This document shows positions 7,727 to 16,139 of a DNA stretch of 32,773 nt, piece by piece. The notes under the pieces were generated by a model. The model ran no database searches. It was given only the letters and a program-made list of their open reading frames with translations, and was not told the origin of the DNA. The translations under genes were made by a program, and so were the position numbers. Every line of letters starts with the position of its first letter. Position 1 is the first letter of the stretch. Origin of the DNA: an uncultured Gemmiger sp. (lineage in GTDB: Bacteria > Bacillota > Clostridia > Oscillospirales > Ruminococcaceae); assembly GCA_944388165.1 (NCBI GenBank), contig CALXHS010000048.1:1-32773 (forward strand), given 5' to 3'.

Positions 7727-8581
7727 TCACACTTCCACCCGGCCCACAAAGGCGGTCTCGGCGGGACCGGCCATCTGCACGGCGTCGTCGGCATCCACGG
7801 TGATGGACAAAGTGCCGCCCAGCAGCTCCACCTGCACCGCCTCGCCCCGGGGACAGATGCCCCGCAGGACCATGGCGGCCACGGTGGCGCAGGCGCCGGT
7901 ACCGCAGGCCAGAGTCTCGCCGCTGCCCCGCTCCCACACCCGCATGACCAGGTGGTGGGGGTCACGCACATACACGAACTCGGTGTTGGTGCCTTCGGGG
8001 AAGGCAGGGTGCTTCTCGAAATCAGGTCCCATGGCGGCCAGCGCTGCCCCGGTGGGCAGGGTCTCCAGGTCAGGCCACTCCACGATGCAGTGGGGGTTGC
8101 CCATGCTCACGCAGGCTACATCCCAGCTGCGGTCCGCCGCCACCAGGTCGGCGTGGACCAGGGGGCCGGTTCCCAGACCCACGGCGGGCAGGGCGTCCGG
8201 GTTGGCGTCAAAGCGGCCCATGTCCGCCTGCCACATGCCTTCCCCCAGGCGGCGCAGGGTCTTGCGACCGGCCATCAGGGTGTCGATCTCGATCACGTCC
8301 TTGGCCATGCCGTGTTCATACAGGTACTGTGCCACGCAGCGCACCCCGTTGCCGCACATGCGGCCCTCGCTGCCGTCGGCGTTGAACATCCGCATGGTGG
8401 CGTCGCCCCCCGCCAGCACCGGCGGACAGATGCAGATGATGCCGTCCGCTCCGATGGAAAAGTGACGCCGGGACAAAGTGCGGCTCCAATCCGCAATGTT
8501 TTCCGGCAGGCCGGTCTCGCGGCAGTCCAGATAGATATAGTCGTTGCCGCAGCCGTGCATTTTGGTGAATTCCAGTTGCAT
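7727..8581 (-). CDS. dapF: Diaminopimelate epimerase
   Basis: A 284-residue protein that interconverts LL- and meso-diaminopimelate in the lysine/peptidoglycan pathway in the cytoplasm. The family's two catalytic cysteines are both present: Cys76 in MCGNG and Cys226 in ACGTGACAT. The N-terminal KMHGCGNDY is the classic start signature of DapF. Length is normal for the family. ATG start with AGGAGG close upstream on the minus strand. It stands alone with its own promoter, convergent with the preceding G5/3D gene and divergent from acpP. It implies meso-DAP-type wall precursors. Confidence 0.97.
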   Translation of the reverse strand: MQLEFTKMHGCGNDYIYLDCRETGLPENIADWSRTLSRRHFSIGADGIICICPPVLAGGDATMRMFNADGSEGRMCGNGVRCVAQYLYEHGMAKDVIEIDTLMAGRKTLRRLGEGMWQADMGRFDANPDALPAVGLGTGPLVHADLVAADRSWDVACVSMGNPHCIVEWPDLETLPTGAALAAMGPDFEKHPAFPEGTNTEFVYVRDPHHLVMRVWERGSGETLACGTGACATVAAMVLRGICPRGEAVQVELLGGTLSITVDADDAVQMAGPAETAFVGRVEV

Positions 8582-8622
8582 AAAAGGCCCTCCTGTGTAC
8601 GCTTTCCTGTACTCTCTCCTCT

Positions 8623-8651
8623 ATCATATCGCTTTTGGGGGCGGTGTACAA
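8623..8651 (-). promoter_or_regulatory. dapF promoter
   Basis: On the minus strand TTGTAC (8651-8646), 17-bp spacer, TATGAT (8628-8623), giving a leader of about 35 nt to the dapF ATG. Confidence 0.6.
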
Positions 8652-8681
8652 CCGCCGGGCCACAAAAAAGTTCCGTTGACC

Positions 8682-8712
8682 TTGACAAGGTGCATGGGAT
8701 ACGATATATAAT
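8682..8712 (+). promoter_or_regulatory. acpP promoter
   Basis: Consensus TTGACA (8682-8687), 17 bp, TATATA (8705-8710); an overlapping TATAAT (8707-8712) would give 19-bp spacing. It divides the dapF and acpP transcription units. Confidence 0.75.
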
Positions 8713-8777
8713 TACATGAAGACTTGCATTCTGCCCGTTAACCCGCGGGCAAACATAGATTGAAGGAGAGTTATAGA

Positions 8778-9014
8778 ATGGAATCCGAAGTTTTTGAGCG
8801 CATCCGTGAGTATCTGGCCGACCAGCTGGACGTTGAGCCGGAAAAGATCACCCCCGACAGCGACATTGTGGAAGATTTCGGCGCCGACAGCCTGGACGTT
8901 ATCGACATGATCACCACCCTGTCCGACGAATTCGGCGTGGAGATCCCCGATGAGGATATCGAGAATTTCCGTACCGTGGGCGACGTGGTCAGCTACGTGG
9001 AGGAGCGCCTGTAA
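8778..9014 (+). CDS. acpP: Acyl carrier protein
   Basis: A 78-residue, strongly acidic four-helix protein that carries growing fatty acyl chains on a phosphopantetheine arm during type II fatty-acid synthesis. The attachment serine is Ser38 in the signature GADSLDVIDM, with the usual FGVEIPDEDIENF segment after it. The ATG at 8778 follows AAGGAGAG at an ideal distance and gives the normal family length; an upstream ATG at 8760 would overlap that ribosome site. Strong promoter upstream. The gene sits apart from any fab cluster and 36 bp before proS, so the two may be cotranscribed although not functionally linked. Confidence 0.96.
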   Translation: MESEVFERIREYLADQLDVEPEKITPDSDIVEDFGADSLDVIDMITTLSDEFGVEIPDEDIENFRTVGDVVSYVEERL

Positions 9015-9050
9015 TCCCTTTTAGAATTGTAGAAAGTGTGAGGAAAAGCA

Positions 9051-10490
9051 ATGGCAAACGATAAGAAAAAGATGGTGGAAGCGATCACCGCGCAGGAAGT
9101 GGATTTTGCGCAGTGGTATACCGACATCTGCACGAAGGCCGAACTGGTCGAATACTCCAGCGTGAAAGGGTTCGTGGTGCTGCGCCCCTATGGCTACGCC
9201 ATTTGGGAGAACATCCAGAAGAACCTGGACGCCCGCTTCAAGGCCACCGGCCACGAGAACGTCGCCATGCCCATGCTGATCCCTGAAAGCCTGCTGAAGA
9301 AGGAAGGCGAGCTGGTCAACGGCTTTGCCCCCGAAGTGGCCTGGGTCACCGCCGGCGGCAGCGAACCCCTGGAAGAACGCCTGGCGGTTCGCCCCACCAG
9401 CGAGACCATGTTCTGCGACCATTTCTCTCATGTGCTGCAGAGCTACCGCGACCTGCCCATGCTGTACAACCAGTGGTGCAGCGTGGTCCGTTGGGAAAAG
9501 TCCACCCGTCCTTTCCTGCGCACCCGTGAATTCTGGTGGCAGGAAGGCCATACTATCCATGAGACTGCCGCCGAGGCCGAGGCCGAGACCGAGCAGCAGC
9601 TGAACTGCTATGCCGATTTCTGCGAAAACGACCTGTGCATCCCGGTGGTCAAGGGCCGCAAGACCGACAAGGAAAAGTTTGCCGGTGCCGAAGCCACCTA
9701 CACCATCGAAGCTATGATGAAGGACGGCAAGGCCCTGCAGAGCGGCACCAGCCACTTCTTCGGCGACAAGTTCTCCCGCGCCTATGACGTGACCTTCACC
9801 GGCCGGGACAACACCCTGCAGTATCCCTTCCAAACTTCCTGGGGCGCTTCCAGCCGTCTGATCGGTGCCATCATCATGACCCACGGCGACGACGACGGCC
9901 TGATCCTGCCCCCGGCCATTGCCCCGGTGCAGGTGGTCATCGTTCCGGTGGCCGCCCATAAGCCCGGCGTGCTGGAAAAGGCCCGGGAACTGGCCGCTTC
10001 CATCGGCAAGTACGCCCGCGTGAAGCTGGATGACTCCGACAAGGCTCCCGGCTGGAAGTTCGCCCAGTGGGAAATGAAGGGCGTGCCTCTGCGCCTGGAA
10101 GTGGGCCCCCGCGACATCGAGCAGGGCCAGTGCGTGCTGGTCCGCCGCGATACCCGCGAGAAGCAGTTCGTCAAGTTCGAGGAGCTGGAGACGGTCGTTC
10201 CGGCCGCCATGCAGGCCCTGGCCAAGGACCTGTACGACCGCGCTCTGCAGAACCGGGAAGCCCGCACCGTCAGCGCCACCACCATGGAAGAGGTCAAGGA
10301 GAAGGTGGCAGCCAAGACCGGCTTCGTCAAGACCATGTGGTGCGGAGACCTGGCCTGCGAGGAAGCCACGAAGGAGCAGGCGGGGCTGTCCAGCCGCTGC
10401 ATGCCCTTTGAACAGGAGCACCTGTCTGATGTTTGCCCTGTCTGCGGCAAACCCGCCAAGACGATGGTCGTCTGGGGCGTTGCGTATTAA
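9051..10490 (+). CDS. proS: Prolyl-tRNA synthetase, short zinc-type
   Basis: A 479-residue class II aminoacyl-tRNA synthetase that charges tRNA-Pro. It is the archaeal/eukaryote-like form: no long editing insertion between motifs 2 and 3, and a C-terminal zinc-binding region with paired cysteines (CEEA near residue 433 and CPVCGK near 464) ending in the conserved terminal Tyr of GVAY. Class II motif 2 is seen as [13 protein letters not shown], and the proline-site segment VRPTSE is present. This form is common in clostridia in place of the long bacterial one. ATG start with GAGGAAAAG upstream. Followed directly by a strong terminator. Confidence 0.97.
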   Translation: MANDKKKMVEAITAQEVDFAQWYTDICTKAELVEYSSVKGFVVLRPYGYAIWENIQKNLDARFKATGHENVAMPMLIPESLLKKEGELVNGFAPEVAWVTAGGSEPLEERLAVRPTSETMFCDHFSHVLQSYRDLPMLYNQWCSVVRWEKSTRPFLRTREFWWQEGHTIHETAAEAEAETEQQLNCYADFCENDLCIPVVKGRKTDKEKFAGAEATYTIEAMMKDGKALQSGTSHFFGDKFSRAYDVTFTGRDNTLQYPFQTSWGASSRLIGAIIMTHGDDDGLILPPAIAPVQVVIVPVAAHKPGVLEKARELAASIGKYARVKLDDSDKAPGWKFAQWEMKGVPLRLEVGPRDIEQGQCVLVRRDTREKQFVKFEELETVVPAAMQALAKDLYDRALQNREARTVSATTMEEVKEKVAAKTGFVKTMWCGDLACEEATKEQAGLSSRCMPFEQEHLSDVCPVCGKPAKTMVVWGVAY

Positions 10491-10500
10491 GCTCACTCTG

Positions 10501-10527
10501 GCAGCGCCCTGCGGGGCGCTGCTTTTT
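10501..10527 (+). terminator. proS terminator
   Basis: GCAGCGCCC (10501-10509) pairs with GGGGCGCTGC (10513-10522), followed by TTTTT. It begins 10 bp after the proS stop. Confidence 0.85.
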
Positions 10528-10554
10528 GGTTTGGGGGCATCGTGTCCCCAAACC
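10528..10554. repeat. Second perfect hairpin after proS
   Basis: GGTTTGGGG (10528-10536) and CCCCAAACC (10546-10554) form a 9-bp perfect stem with a 9-nt loop immediately after the proS terminator T-run. No T-run follows; it could stabilise RNA ends or shape the leader of the next gene, whose ribosome site lies 13 bp further on. Confidence 0.5.
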
Positions 10555-10583
10555 GCCTATTTTGCCGGAAAGGTCGTTGCCGC

Positions 10584-11651
10584 ATGTTCCTTGTTCTGAC
10601 CCTGGGGGTATACGCCGTGGGCTTGGTGCTGACTGCCGTGGGCAGCCGGCTGGCCGGGCGCTGTGCTACCTGGTGCTGCGCCTTGTGCGGGTTCCCCATG
10701 TGGGTGGTGTCCGGTACGGTGGCAGCCCTCAGCGTGGCGCTGCCCCAGCTGGTGCTGGCCTTTCTGGCGTCGGGCCTTTCCATCACCTCCATGGCGGTGG
10801 GGGTGGCCCTGGCGGGGGCTGTTACCGACCTGGGGCTGGTGCTGGCCCTGTGCCTGCTGCGCCGCTCGGTCACGGTGGACAGGGGAGAGTTCTGCCGCAA
10901 ATGCATCATCCTGCTGGCGGCCTGCCTGGTGCTGGTCTTTTTCGCCGGGGACGGCGTGCTCACCCACACCGGGGCGGGGCTGCTCATGGGCTTGTTTGTG
11001 CTCTTTGTGCTGGAAAGCATCCTCTACCAGTACCGTCTGGCCTATGATGAGGACCTGCAGCCCATCGGGGTGGGGCCCCACCGTCTGCCCCGGTCCGCGG
11101 CGGTGCCCGCGGTGCAGACCATGGCGTTCCCCGCCATGAGCCTGTTCAACAGCGCCAAGAATCTTTTCGGCATGCTCTTCGGGGCGGCGCTGCTCACGGT
11201 GGGGGCCTGGGCCCTTCTGTACAGCGCCACCGTGCTGGCCAACCTGACCGGCACCATCCAGGCCCTGTGGGCGGCTACCCTCATCTCCTTCGGGTTCAGC
11301 CTGCCCCTGCTGGCGGAAGTTTTGCACCATCCCTTCGGTTCGGTGTGGAAAAAATTTGCAGTGCGCTGCCGGGTGCATCCGCCCGCGGCCCTGCCCATGC
11401 AGATGCTGAACAGCGCCATTCTCAGCCTGACCTTTGTGCTGCCTTTGTGCAGCCTGACCTACCGTAAGCATCTGCCGGTGGGGGCCCAGTTCCGCTGGTA
11501 CGATATGCCCGCCTGCCTGCTTCTGGGCCTGATTCTGCTGCTGCCCGCTTTGCTGAAAAAGCGGCTCTACCGGTGGCAGGGGGCAGCCTGCCTGGCTGTC
11601 TATGTCGTCTATGTGGCCGCCGTGCTGCTGGCCCCCTTGTCCGGCGCCTGA
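10584..11651 (+). CDS. Multipass membrane protein resembling a degenerate Na+/Ca2+ exchanger family member
   Basis: A 355-residue protein with about ten hydrophobic segments. Two places line up with the alpha-repeat signature of CaCA-family exchangers (normally like ALGTSLPEL): ALSVALPQLVLA (residues 48-59) and ISFGFSLPLLAEVL (234-247). In both repeats the Glu that coordinates the cation is lost (Gln55 and Leu242). The two-repeat layout with a polar middle loop (~150-180, containing YDEDLQP) also fits the family. I infer a descendant of a YrbG-like exchanger that no longer transports by the usual mechanism, or transports something else. The ATG at 10584 is chosen over 10542 because GGAAAGG (10568-10574) lies just upstream. 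Alternative: an unrelated polytopic protein with chance resemblance. Confidence 0.6.
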   Translation: MFLVLTLGVYAVGLVLTAVGSRLAGRCATWCCALCGFPMWVVSGTVAALSVALPQLVLAFLASGLSITSMAVGVALAGAVTDLGLVLALCLLRRSVTVDRGEFCRKCIILLAACLVLVFFAGDGVLTHTGAGLLMGLFVLFVLESILYQYRLAYDEDLQPIGVGPHRLPRSAAVPAVQTMAFPAMSLFNSAKNLFGMLFGAALLTVGAWALLYSATVLANLTGTIQALWAATLISFGFSLPLLAEVLHHPFGSVWKKFAVRCRVHPPAALPMQMLNSAILSLTFVLPLCSLTYRKHLPVGAQFRWYDMPACLLLGLILLLPALLKKRLYRWQGAACLAVYVVYVAAVLLAPLSGA

Positions 11652-11671
11652 ACCTTTGCCATACACAACAA

Positions 11672-11712
11672 AACACCCCCGAAAGGCTTCTGCCCTTCGG
11701 GGGTGTTTTTGC
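11672..11712. terminator. Bidirectional terminator between convergent genes
   Basis: AACACCCCCGAA (11672-11683) pairs with TTCGGGGGTGTT (11696-11707), with T-runs on both strands. It serves the exchanger-like gene (plus) and the GNAT gene (minus). Confidence 0.85.
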
Positions 11713-11715
11713 GTA

Positions 11716-12264
11716 TTACAGGTATTTGATCATCCAATATACATCGGCGTAGTGGCCGTCGGCGTATTTCATGTTGCGGGGCAGAGTGCCGCAGCGCACG
11801 AAGCCCAGTTTCTCGTACAGAGCCACAGCGGCTTGGTTGTCGGCTACCACCGTCAGTTCCGCCTGCTCAAACCCGGCGGCTTTGGCCTGTTCCAGCACCG
11901 CGGTCATCATCCGGGTGCCGATGCCCTTGCCCCAGAATTTTTGGTACAAGGCAACGGACACTTCGCACCGGTGCCCCACCCGCTGAAAGGGTCCCACAGG
12001 GGAGAAGGAACAGCTTCCTGCCAGTTCGCCGTCGCAGAAGCCCAGCAGCATCAGGTCCCGGGGAGCATCCGCCCGCCCTTGCAGGAACTGCCGTTCCGCT
12101 TCGGGGGTAAAGCCGGGTTCCTCCGGCTCCCGCAAAAGATACGGGGTCTCGGCGGTAGTCTCCTGCAGGCAGGCCAGCATGGCTTCGGCGTCCCCGGGTG
12201 CAGCGCTGCGGATGGTCAGGGTGGTGCCGTCCCGCAGGGGGATGGCGGTTTCAGGATAGTGCAT
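11716..12264 (-). CDS. GNAT-family N-acetyltransferase
   Basis: A 182-residue acetyltransferase of the GNAT fold, using acetyl-CoA. The CoA pyrophosphate-binding motif appears as QKFWGKGIGTRMM (Q/RxxGxG/A type), and the C-terminal strand-helix NQAAVALYEKLGFVRCGTL is typical of RimJ/RimI/PhnO-like members. The substrate cannot be told from sequence. The ATG at 12264 has AAGGAGGC six bases upstream; a longer frame to 12324 would overlap the kinase gene. It lies 14 bp after the histidine kinase stop codon on the same strand, so it is probably the third gene of the two-component operon. Confidence 0.88.
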   Translation of the reverse strand: MHYPETAIPLRDGTTLTIRSAAPGDAEAMLACLQETTAETPYLLREPEEPGFTPEAERQFLQGRADAPRDLMLLGFCDGELAGSCSFSPVGPFQRVGHRCEVSVALYQKFWGKGIGTRMMTAVLEQAKAAGFEQAELTVVADNQAAVALYEKLGFVRCGTLPRNMKYADGHYADVYWMIKYL

Positions 12265-12278
12265 GACAAGGCCTCCTT

Positions 12279-13718
12279 TTATTCGCCCTGGCCCACCGGC
12301 AGGGTGAAGGTGAACCGGCACCATTTGCCCTGTTCGCTCTCCACCCGGATCTGCCCGCCGGACAGATTGATGAGCACCTTGCAGATGTGCAGGCCCAGAC
12401 CGCTGCCCCGGGTGTTCAGCCCGCGGGAACGGTCCTCTTTGTAGAAGCGCTCAAACACAAAGGGCAGGGCTTCGGGGGCAATGCCCTCGCCGGTGTTTTC
12501 CACTTCCACCACCACCATGCCGCCTTCCCGTTTGACCGAGAAGCGGATCACGCCCTGGGGCGGGGTGAACTTGATGGCGTTGTCCACCAGGTTGTACACC
12601 ACCTGATGCACCAGGTCCGGGTCGGCGTATACCGGCTGCCGGGCGGGTTCCAGGCCCTGGATGTCGATCTGGCCGTCCTCAATGCGCTTTTCATCCGAGA
12701 GCACCACGTCGGTGATGGTATCCCAGATGTTGCAGTTGCGGGCCTGGACCTTGTATTCGCCGGATTCCAGCTTGGTGATGTCCAGCATATTCTGCACCAG
12801 CCGGGCCAGGCGTCCCGTCTCCTGGGATACGATGCCCAGGTAATGCTTGTATTCCTCGGCGGGGATGGTGCCGTCCAGCATGCCGTCGATAAAGCCCTTG
12901 ATACTGGTCATGGGGGTGCGCAGCTCGTGGGCGATGTTGCCCATGAACTGGCCCCGGGCGTTGTCGATGGTCTGCAGCCGGGCCGCCATGTTGTTGAAGG
13001 TGGTGGCAAAATCCGCCAGCTCCTCGCAGCCGTCTACCGGGGCGCGGGCGGTGAAGTCACCGCTGCCCAGCTGGCGGGCGGCCTCCCCAATCTGTTCGAT
13101 GGGGGCGCTGATCTTGCGGGCGAAGAGGATGGAAATGGCGATGGCAAAGAGCAGAATGCCCACTGCCGACACAAGGAAGATGTTGAGCAAATCGCTCACA
13201 TACTGGTGCAGGGCGTCCATGGAAGTGGCCACAAAGAGGTAGCCCCCGGTGGTCTGGCCTTCGATGCGCCGCCCGGCCACATAGTATTTGGTGCTGAACA
13301 CCCCGCCCAGGGTGTCCTCGCTGTAATAGTCCACGCCGCTGTCCAGCACGTCCAGCACTTCCGCGGGCACGTTGTCCCCGGTCAGGTCGGCGGCCTCGGT
13401 GTGCAGCAGGATCTTTCCGTTGGGGTCCGCAATGAAGATGACCGCGTCGGAAGAGGTGTGGAACAGCTCAAAGCCGCTCTCAATGTTCTCCTTCAGCGCC
13501 TCGTCGTTGATGGGCTGGGTCACGTCGTTGCCCTGGGCGGCAAAGCGGTTGCTCAGGGCGGTGGCGCCGTCCAGCACGCTGGTCAGTGCACTCATCCGTT
13601 CGCCGGAAAAATAGGCAATGGACAAGGCGCTCTGGATGCCGCACATCAAAGCCAGGCTCAGCAGCAGGACCAGGGCGATGCTGGTGAACAGCTCGCGGCT
13701 GATGGTTTTTCTGTGCAC
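12279..13718 (-). CDS. Membrane sensor histidine kinase
   Basis: A 479-residue kinase. Two membrane segments (~12-37 and ~178-200) bracket an extracytoplasmic sensing domain of ~140 residues with a Cache/PAS-like look (IFIADPNGKILLHTEA). After them come HAMP (~200-252), the dimerisation/phosphoacceptor domain with His264 in NIAHELRTP, and an ATPase domain (~365-478) with the N box around VYNLVDNAIKFT and G boxes around GEGIAPE and RGSGLGLHICK. It should autophosphorylate on His264 and pass phosphate to Asp54 of the partner regulator encoded immediately upstream. The start is GTG, directly abutting the TAA stop of that regulator, which points to translational coupling. The signal sensed is unknown. 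Confidence 0.93.
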   Translation of the reverse strand: MHRKTISRELFTSIALVLLLSLALMCGIQSALSIAYFSGERMSALTSVLDGATALSNRFAAQGNDVTQPINDEALKENIESGFELFHTSSDAVIFIADPNGKILLHTEAADLTGDNVPAEVLDVLDSGVDYYSEDTLGGVFSTKYYVAGRRIEGQTTGGYLFVATSMDALHQYVSDLLNIFLVSAVGILLFAIAISILFARKISAPIEQIGEAARQLGSGDFTARAPVDGCEELADFATTFNNMAARLQTIDNARGQFMGNIAHELRTPMTSIKGFIDGMLDGTIPAEEYKHYLGIVSQETGRLARLVQNMLDITKLESGEYKVQARNCNIWDTITDVVLSDEKRIEDGQIDIQGLEPARQPVYADPDLVHQVVYNLVDNAIKFTPPQGVIRFSVKREGGMVVVEVENTGEGIAPEALPFVFERFYKEDRSRGLNTRGSGLGLHICKVLINLSGGQIRVESEQGKWCRFTFTLPVGQGE

Positions 13719-14408
13719 TTATTCCTTCACCTCGAACTTGTAGCCCACGCCCCACACGGTCTTGAGGTTCCACTGGTCGGAAGCGCCCTCCAGCTTTTCA
13801 CGCAGGCGCTTAACGTGCACATCGATGGTGCGGGAGTCTCCGTAATACTCAAAGCCCCACACCTCGTCCAGCAGCTGGTCGCGGGTATACACCCGGTTGG
13901 GATGCCCGGCCAGGCAGGCCAGCAGTTCCAGTTCCTTGGGCGGCGCGTCCACCACCTTGCCCTTGACCTTCAGCTCATAGCGGTTCATGTCCAGGTGCAG
14001 GTTGTCGAAGCTGTACACGCCCTTGTCGTCCTCATTGGGCACGGCGCAGCGGCGCAGCACCGCTTTGATGCGGGCGGTCACTTCCTTGGTCTCGAAGGGC
14101 TTGACGATGTAGTCGTCGGCGCCCAGTTCCAGGCCCAGGACTTTGTCGTAGGTCTCGCCCTTGGCGGTGAGCATGATGATGGGGGTCTTGTGCTCCTGCC
14201 GGATGCGGCGGCAGACCTCCCAGCCGTCCATATCCGGCATCATCACGTCCAGCAGCACCATGTCCGGATGAATCTTGTCAAATTCCTGCAAGGCGGTCTT
14301 GCCGTCGTGGGCCAGCGTTACCGCAAAGCCTTCCTTGACCAGATACAGCCGCAGCAGTTCGCAGATATTTTTATCGTCGTCCACAACAAGGATCTTTTCG
14401 TTTGCCAT
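13719..14408 (-). CDS. OmpR/PhoB-family response regulator
   Basis: A 229-residue DNA-binding regulator. Receiver domain 1-~120 with acidic pocket DDD (10-12), phosphoacceptor Asp54 in LLDVMMPDMDG, and the conserved Lys in VKPFE; C-terminal winged helix (~130-227) with RVYTRDQLLDEVWG and SRTIDVHVKRLREKL, the recognition-helix region of the family. First gene of the minus-strand operon regulator-kinase-acetyltransferase. ATG start with GGGAGG upstream. It is close to PhoP/WalR-type regulators, but targets cannot be named from this window. Confidence 0.95.
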   Translation of the reverse strand: MANEKILVVDDDKNICELLRLYLVKEGFAVTLAHDGKTALQEFDKIHPDMVLLDVMMPDMDGWEVCRRIRQEHKTPIIMLTAKGETYDKVLGLELGADDYIVKPFETKEVTARIKAVLRRCAVPNEDDKGVYSFDNLHLDMNRYELKVKGKVVDAPPKELELLACLAGHPNRVYTRDQLLDEVWGFEYYGDSRTIDVHVKRLREKLEGASDQWNLKTVWGVGYKFEVKE

Positions 14409-14445
14409 TCCTGTTCATTCCCTCCCAAAAGGTATCATTGTTCTT

Positions 14446-14474
14446 ATTATACGGGGCAAATGTTGAAAAATAAA
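14446..14474 (-). promoter_or_regulatory. Possible promoter of the two-component operon
   Basis: On the minus strand a consensus TATAAT (14451-14446) lies about 40 bp before the regulator start codon. The -35 region 17 bp upstream (TTTATT) is poor, so the promoter may be weak or depend on an activator. Confidence 0.45.
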
Positions 14475-14606
14475 GAAGAAACCGTGATTTTTTCGGCATT
14501 TCCGGTAAAGGATGTGCAAAGTTTTCTCCGGCCCTTCCCCGAGGGGGCCGCATATGCTATACTGGAACAAAAGCCCCGGCCCCTGGGGACGAAAGGAGCA
14601 TGCACC

Positions 14607-14987
14607 ATGGCAGATACCAGCCGTTTTGTCTGGCAGGACCGCAAGCGCATTGCTTTCGGTCTGCCGTTTACCTTTACCACCTACCACCTCACCAGGGAAA
14701 AGCTGCTCATCCGCAGCGGCATCCTGAACACCAAGGAGGAGGAGATCCGTCTCTACCGCATCATGGACGTGACTTTGCGCCGCTCTTTATGGGAGCGGAT
14801 GTTCGGCCTGGGCACCATCCACTGCTGCTCGGCGGACAAATCCACCCCGGAATTTGACATCCGCTGGATCCCCAACGCCGCCGATGTGAAGGAACAGCTC
14901 TCCAACATGATCGAGGAGGAGCGCCAGAACAAACGGGTGAGCAGCCGGGAATTTATGACCGACGAGGACGACGACGGGATGCTGTAA
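14607..14987 (+). CDS. Small bacterial PH-domain protein
   Basis: A 126-residue protein with the short bPH_2 (YdbS/YdbT-like) fold signature: a strand pair TTYHLTREKLLIRSGIL, then EEEIRLYRIMDVTLRRSLWE, then GLGTIHCCSADKS. In this family RxxDV and the following hydrophobic/arginine segment recur closely. No membrane segment is seen, unlike most members, so it may be the soluble version; the acidic tail TDEDDDG ends it. The ATG at 14607 follows GAAAGGAG. It is divergent from the two-component operon and ends before a strong terminator. Function unknown. Confidence 0.75.
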   Translation: MADTSRFVWQDRKRIAFGLPFTFTTYHLTREKLLIRSGILNTKEEEIRLYRIMDVTLRRSLWERMFGLGTIHCCSADKSTPEFDIRWIPNAADVKEQLSNMIEEERQNKRVSSREFMTDEDDDGML

Positions 14988-15019
14988 GCCCCGACGTACC
15001 TTATACATCAACACGCTGT

Positions 15020-15049
15020 GCGGCGGGCCTTTGCGGTCCGCCGCCTTTT
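15020..15049 (+). terminator. Terminator after the PH-domain gene
   Basis: GCGGCGGGCC (15020-15029) pairs with GGTCCGCCGC (15035-15044, one G-U pair), followed by CTTTTG. It ends the GC-rich core DNA just before the AT-rich nuclease gene. Confidence 0.75.
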
Positions 15050-15103
15050 GCAACGGACCCTTTTTTCCCGTTGTACATAAGAGGGGATAAGTGAGGATGC
15101 GGA

Positions 15104-16039
15104 ATGTACATGATCCGGTTTATAGAAGATAACATAATAATTATAGCTGAAATAGGCATTGTTGCGATTGTGTGCGCTGCTGCACTGATTGCACTTTATG
15201 CCGTTAACCAAGCAGTTCTAAAATATCGCTTCTGCAAGCGATACGGGATAGAAAAACTGCCAAAATCAATTGTTATAAAGTATGCCAAAATGCGTGATAT
15301 CAATGAGTATGAACTTCAGTATCCTTATTGGAACCATCAGAAAAGAGATGGTACAGCAGATAGGCGGTACAAAGGAAATCGTATCGTTTGGCCCAAAAGT
15401 TATTTGAGGGTAGACAATATCGTTTTATCTTCTCGCAAGCCCACGGCAATACTGAATACGGTGAGGTCTTTGCGGCGAATGGGTGTTTCTGTGAAATTAA
15501 GTCCAGAGGAAGTGAAAAAGCGTAGAATACTTGAAAAGAAAAAACGTTTGCTTTCTTTTGACGTTGATTTGCAACAAATTGTGAATATGTATAATAAGTA
15601 TCCGACTGGTTTTGAACAGATGTGTGCAACTCTTTTTGAAAAGATGGGATATACTTGCCATGTAACTCCGAAAACAAATGACGGTGGATATGATATCTAC
15701 ATACAAAAAGGCGGCGAAACCGGAATTGTAGAGTGCAAATGCTACTCAAAAAGTCATAAAGTCGGCAGGCCGGAAATACAAAAACTTGTGGGAGCCAATG
15801 TGATTGTGCAAGCAAAGAATCTTCTTTTTGTTACGACCAGTGACTTTACACCGGAAGCGCGATTATATGCTGAAAAAAGCGACGTTACTTTGATTTCTGG
15901 TCAGAACCTTATGAAGATGCTTCAGGAGTATGGCGATACAAAGAAAGAAGTTTCCGTACCGCTAGAAGAATGGCAGTTAAACCAATATGATTTAATAGAA
16001 TATATTCCAGAGGATATCTACGGGATTTACTTTAGCTAA
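15104..16039 (+). CDS. Membrane-anchored Mrr-type restriction endonuclease
   Basis: A 311-residue protein with one N-terminal membrane segment (~residues 10-36) and a C-terminal Mrr_cat PD-(D/E)XK nuclease domain (~168-272). The active-site pattern is complete: Asp197 in GGYDIYI and ECK (Glu210, Lys212), followed by GRPEIQKLVGA and FVTTSDFT, segments characteristic of the Mrr/type IV family. The middle (~40-165) is basic and unassigned. Mrr-like enzymes cut modified or foreign DNA. The base composition is much more AT-rich than the genes on both sides, and it stands alone between a terminator and the ychF promoter, so recent acquisition is likely. The ATG at 15104 follows GTGAGGA; an ATG two codons later is possible. 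Confidence 0.88.
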   Translation: MYMIRFIEDNIIIIAEIGIVAIVCAAALIALYAVNQAVLKYRFCKRYGIEKLPKSIVIKYAKMRDINEYELQYPYWNHQKRDGTADRRYKGNRIVWPKSYLRVDNIVLSSRKPTAILNTVRSLRRMGVSVKLSPEEVKKRRILEKKKRLLSFDVDLQQIVNMYNKYPTGFEQMCATLFEKMGYTCHVTPKTNDGGYDIYIQKGGETGIVECKCYSKSHKVGRPEIQKLVGANVIVQAKNLLFVTTSDFTPEARLYAEKSDVTLISGQNLMKMLQEYGDTKKEVSVPLEEWQLNQYDLIEYIPEDIYGIYFS

Positions 16040-16064
16040 GATAAGTATCTGGCGGTCGCGGCCC

Positions 16065-16093
16065 TTGCCTGTTGGCCCCTGGGCGTGTATAAT
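16065..16093 (+). promoter_or_regulatory. ychF promoter
   Basis: TTGCCT (16065-16070), 17 bp, consensus TATAAT (16088-16093), with the ychF start codon about 47 bp downstream. Confidence 0.7.
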
Positions 16094-16139
16094 AAACAAT
16101 GGTATAAAATGCAATTACGCCAAAGGAGCGAATCGTAAT

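Noticed and set aside
12387-14606. Very long plus-strand open frame across the kinase and regulator genes
   Set aside because: It is antisense to two clear genes; GC-rich third positions keep the opposite frame open, and its protein is low-complexity His/Gly/Val-rich. Only the last part from 14607 is a real gene.
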